Below are positions 61,487 through 64,000 of a stretch of 64,000 bases of DNA, piece by piece. Under the pieces are notes generated by a model that ran no database searches, was not told where the DNA came from, and saw only the letters and a list, made by a program, of their open reading frames with translations. Position 1 is the stretch's first letter; the number at the start of each line of letters is the position of its first letter. The position numbers were made by a program, and so were the translations under genes. The DNA is from an uncultured Eubacteriales bacterium (GTDB taxonomy: Bacteria; Bacillota; Clostridia; Lachnospirales; Lachnospiraceae): contig OMWV01000037.1 of assembly GCA_900314845.1 (NCBI GenBank), positions 62,001 to 126,000 on the forward strand, in the 5' to 3' direction.

Positions 61487-62746
61487 ATGAATTCAAGAGA
61501 TATTCAGATCTTAAGAAAAAAATTTATCTATATTTCTGTATTTTCCCTCTTTATTACCATGCTCTGCATTGGATCGGCAATATTTTTCAGCAGCTATGTC
61601 TCAATGAGAAGAGCAGTTTCTGTTTCCCTTACCGAGCTTGTGGAAAATGAAGGCAGTCCTGCTGACACGGATAGCAGTAAGGAGAATGGGAAAATAAAAC
61701 CGGACGGGATCCATGTCCATTCCCTGACAGAGGCTTTTAGGGGACAATACAATAAGTATAAGCATTATTATTCTGTCCGCTTTGACAGCGGCGGCAATGT
61801 CCTTTCCGTCAAGACAGACGATGAAGACTCTACGGCAAGTCAGTATGCGGAGGAAATATTCAGCAATGTCAGACAGTCCGGACACTATGGAGATTATTAT
61901 TACAAGTCAAAGGTCTATGATGACGGTTCCAAGCTGATCTGCTTTCTGGACTGCAGCGCGGAGATGATCGCGCTTACAAGGCTTTTGTACTCTATCATTG
62001 TCATATATCTTGCGGGTCTTCTCATATCGTATCTGCTTATGAGGGCATTATCCCTGAGGGCCATCCAGCCGGAGATAGAGAATGTAAAGAGGCAGAAAGA
62101 ATTTATTACAAATGCCAGCCATGAACTTAAGACCCCTCTTGCTGTCATCCGGGCCAATACAGAGCTGGAGCAGATGCTTTACGGGGAAGACGAATGGAAT
62201 CAGTCAACGATAAATCAGATAGACAGAATGAGCGCCCTGATCCAGAACCTGGTCATCATCTCAAGGGAATCGGAACGGGAGGATAAGAGCGAGCTGGAAG
62301 AGATAGATTTCTCCGCGGCTGTCAGGGAGAGTGCGCTCTCTTTCGCGTCCGTAGCAAGGCAGGAAGGCAGATCTCTTGAGATAAACGTTCCCTCAGGGAT
62401 CAGGATGCTGGCGGATTCATCAAAGATCAGGCAGCTTACGACCCTCCTTGTTGACAATGCTGTCAAGTACTGTGATGAGGGCGGGAAGATAGAGGTAACT
62501 GCCGGGCAGATCAAAAATGGCCGGGGTGCCGCTCTTACCGTGTCGAATTCCTACGCAGAAGGGGCAGATGTGGATTACAGCAGGTTTTTTGAAAGATTTT
62601 ACCGTCAGGACAGCTCACACAATATAGATAAGGGGGGCTATGGCATCGGTCTTTCTCTGGCAGAAAGTATCTGCTCTCAGTACGGAGGAGATATCAGAGC
62701 GCAGTGGAAAGATGGTGTCATCAGTTTTATCTGCCAGCTTTTTTAG
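61487..62746 (+). CDS. Sensor histidine kinase partner of the OmpR regulator
   Basis: 419 residues. Two membrane segments (about 12-35 and 165-190) bracket an extracellular sensor region of about 130 residues. The dimerisation domain has NASHELKTPLAVIRAN with His212; ATPase motifs are LLVDNAVKYCDEGG (N box), RFFERFYRQDSS, and GGYGIGLSLAES. No known sensor domain is recognised in the extracellular part. It probably responds to an envelope or external signal and phosphorylates the regulator. Confidence 0.9.
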   Translation: MNSRDIQILRKKFIYISVFSLFITMLCIGSAIFFSSYVSMRRAVSVSLTELVENEGSPADTDSSKENGKIKPDGIHVHSLTEAFRGQYNKYKHYYSVRFDSGGNVLSVKTDDEDSTASQYAEEIFSNVRQSGHYGDYYYKSKVYDDGSKLICFLDCSAEMIALTRLLYSIIVIYLAGLLISYLLMRALSLRAIQPEIENVKRQKEFITNASHELKTPLAVIRANTELEQMLYGEDEWNQSTINQIDRMSALIQNLVIISRESEREDKSELEEIDFSAAVRESALSFASVARQEGRSLEINVPSGIRMLADSSKIRQLTTLLVDNAVKYCDEGGKIEVTAGQIKNGRGAALTVSNSYAEGADVDYSRFFERFYRQDSSHNIDKGGYGIGLSLAESICSQYGGDIRAQWKDGVISFICQLF

Positions 62747-62866
62747 GAGGCAGGCTTCTTGCTATCAGGGACATTTCTTGTTATAATTTTGCCGTAAAAT
62801 CTGACATTGCATTTGCGCCCGGAGCGGTGTTCGTCCGGCGCAGTATCAGCGTGAAGGAGAATAGAT

Positions 62867-63445
62867 ATGAGGATAGGGACCGGATATGACGTTCACAGGC
62901 TTGTGTGCGGGCGCAGGCTCATCATCGGCGGCGTGGAGATACCTTATGAAAAGGGACTTGACGGGCATTCTGACGCGGACGTACTTTTGCATGCCATTAT
63001 GGATGCTCTGCTGGGAGCCGCTGCCCTGGGAGATATCGGTCAGCATTTCCCCGATTCCGACCCCGAATATGAAGGGGCGTCCAGCCTGGATCTTCTCCGC
63101 AGGGTCGTACAGATCCTGGAAGAAAATGGTTTTTTCCCGGGGAATATAGATTCCACGATCATAGCTCAGAAACCGAAGATGGCGGGATATATCAAAAAGA
63201 TGCGGGAGAATATTGCCAAGGCTCTCGGACTTCCGGTCTCCCGTGTCAGTGTGAAAGCGACAACAGAAGAGGGACTTGGGTTTACGGGAAGAGGAGAGGG
63301 CATAAGCGCTCAGGCTGTATGTCTGCTCGATGAGATAGGAGAAGCTGCGGGGAGCGATGTCATGTATGAGATGTCCTATGCCCCCGGCGGTGACAAACCT
63401 CTTTCCTGCCCCGGCTGTATGATGAAGTGCCCTGAAAAGAACTGA
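62867..63445 (+). CDS. ispF: 2-C-methyl-D-erythritol 2,4-cyclodiphosphate synthase with Cys-rich tail
   Basis: A 192-residue enzyme of the MEP isoprenoid pathway. Metal ligands are Asp and His in GTGYDVHRL and His in [43 protein letters not shown] closes the usual ~157-residue fold. The extra ~35 residues end in CPGCMMKC (Cys181, 184 and 188), which is unusual and could bind a metal or Fe-S cluster; that is inference. ATG at 62867. Confidence 0.92.
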   Translation: MRIGTGYDVHRLVCGRRLIIGGVEIPYEKGLDGHSDADVLLHAIMDALLGAAALGDIGQHFPDSDPEYEGASSLDLLRRVVQILEENGFFPGNIDSTIIAQKPKMAGYIKKMRENIAKALGLPVSRVSVKATTEEGLGFTGRGEGISAQAVCLLDEIGEAAGSDVMYEMSYAPGGDKPLSCPGCMMKCPEKN

Positions 63446-63464
63446 CTATAAAACGGAGTGATTT

Positions 63465-64000
63465 ATGAATTTTAACGACTTTATAAAAGAGGATCTGATG
63501 CCTTCGCATTATGATCTGCTGCTTCCCTATTTCAAGAAGAGATACTCTCATACGGTTGACGGGATCCTGACAAGCGCCTTTATGTGGAAGGACTATTATC
63601 AGACACAATTTTTGAGGAATGATGAAGCCCTTCTCTGGCTGGTCACGGTCGACGGAAAGATCGGAAGCCAGACTCCCATGTGCGAGGAAGATAAGCTTGC
63701 GCATTATTTTCATGTGACAGAGCAGTATTTTAACCAGGTGCTGGGCAAAAAGATGGTCATGTATCTTGTGGATAAGGACGCTTTGGAGAAGATAGCCCCT
63801 GATCCTGATAAGTATGAGATCATCGCGGACAGAAGATATTATGACTATGTCTACGACGCGAAAAAGATGATGACCTACAGCGGAAAAGCCTATCACAAGA
63901 AGAAGAATCATGTGAACGCATTTCTGAAAAATTACGGAGACCGTTATGAATACCGGCCGCTGAACTGCGGAGACCACCATGACGAGATCATGGATTTCCT
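63465..64000 (+). CDS. DUF2156-like protein (phosphatidylglycerol lysyltransferase C-domain type), partial
   Basis: The start is ATG at 63465 with CGGAG upstream; the frame runs off the window end after 178 codons. Sequence features include SHYDLLLPYFKKRYSHTVDG, SAFMWKDYYQTQF, and GKAYHKKKNHVNAFLKNYG, typical of the DUF2156 (GNAT-like) family related to MprF's catalytic domain. Such proteins are acyl- or aminoacyl-transferases; the substrate is unknown. The true length and C-terminal motifs are outside the window. Confidence 0.78.
   Translation, partial: MNFNDFIKEDLMPSHYDLLLPYFKKRYSHTVDGILTSAFMWKDYYQTQFLRNDEALLWLVTVDGKIGSQTPMCEEDKLAHYFHVTEQYFNQVLGKKMVMYLVDKDALEKIAPDPDKYEIIADRRYYDYVYDAKKMMTYSGKAYHKKKNHVNAFLKNYGDRYEYRPLNCGDHHDEIMDF

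Overview
The window looks like a chromosomal segment of an anaerobic Gram-positive Clostridia, most likely Lachnospiraceae. Pointers are a strict-anaerobe-type hybrid-cluster protein, a pyruvate formate-lyase activase, a free-standing B12-reactivation protein beside a short MetH, CIRCE-type heat-shock control, a NiaR-type NAD regulator, and mid-range GC with strong GGAGG ribosome binding sites. No integrase, transposase, phage structural gene, rRNA or CRISPR array was seen. Genus is not assigned.

Layout: (1) 0.1-6.4 kb, one-carbon and sulfur metabolism: metF, B12-reactivation protein, metH, an unrecognised 50-residue protein, cysK and pflA. The 50-residue gene and cysK carry matching 25-bp operator-like dyads. 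(2) 6.4-19.6 kb, housekeeping: CIRCE-controlled hsp20, putP overlapping mnmA, a PdxY-type kinase, a radical SAM protein, a phosphopantetheinyl transferase, a CorA-type transporter with a TPR membrane protein, serC, topB and a left-handed beta-helix protein. (3) 19.6-24 kb, a small regulatory and membrane region: an ImmA-like metalloprotease and XRE repressor facing a 91-residue protein across three copies of one dyad, then a CPBP protease, a membrane protein and a DUF4097 protein. (4) 24-36.6 kb, amino-acid synthesis: aminotransferase, ilvN, ilvC, a LysR regulator, leuC, leuD, leuB, ilvD, ilvB, serA and a nitroreductase. (5) 36.6-41.1 kb, a redox and Fe-S block: a ferredoxin-like protein and hcp, each behind the same TGTTG-N6-CAACA site, then an IscU-like scaffold paired with a GGGtGRT-family protein of unknown function. 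(6) 41-53.7 kb, envelope and mixed functions: a class A PBP, DegV, a membrane XRE regulator, fumC, a probable structured RNA (possibly 6S) before prsW, tRNA-Pro, an L,D-transpeptidase, a GarR-type reductase and a membrane-anchored Mrr-like nuclease. (7) 53.7-57.8 kb, NAD synthesis: divergent nadA and nadB-nadC-niaR with an operator on each -35 box. (8) 57.8-64 kb: a TIM-barrel isomerase, a FliB-like protein, tRNA-Val and tRNA-Met, a small alarmone synthetase, a two-component system, ispF with a Cys-rich tail, and a DUF2156 gene cut by the window edge.

The best candidates for undescribed biology are the IscU-like/GGGtGRT pair beside the hcp block, the operator family shared by the 50-residue gene and cysK, the three-operator XRE/ImmA switch, and the structured RNA upstream of prsW. 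All product names come from reading motifs by eye; no database search was run.
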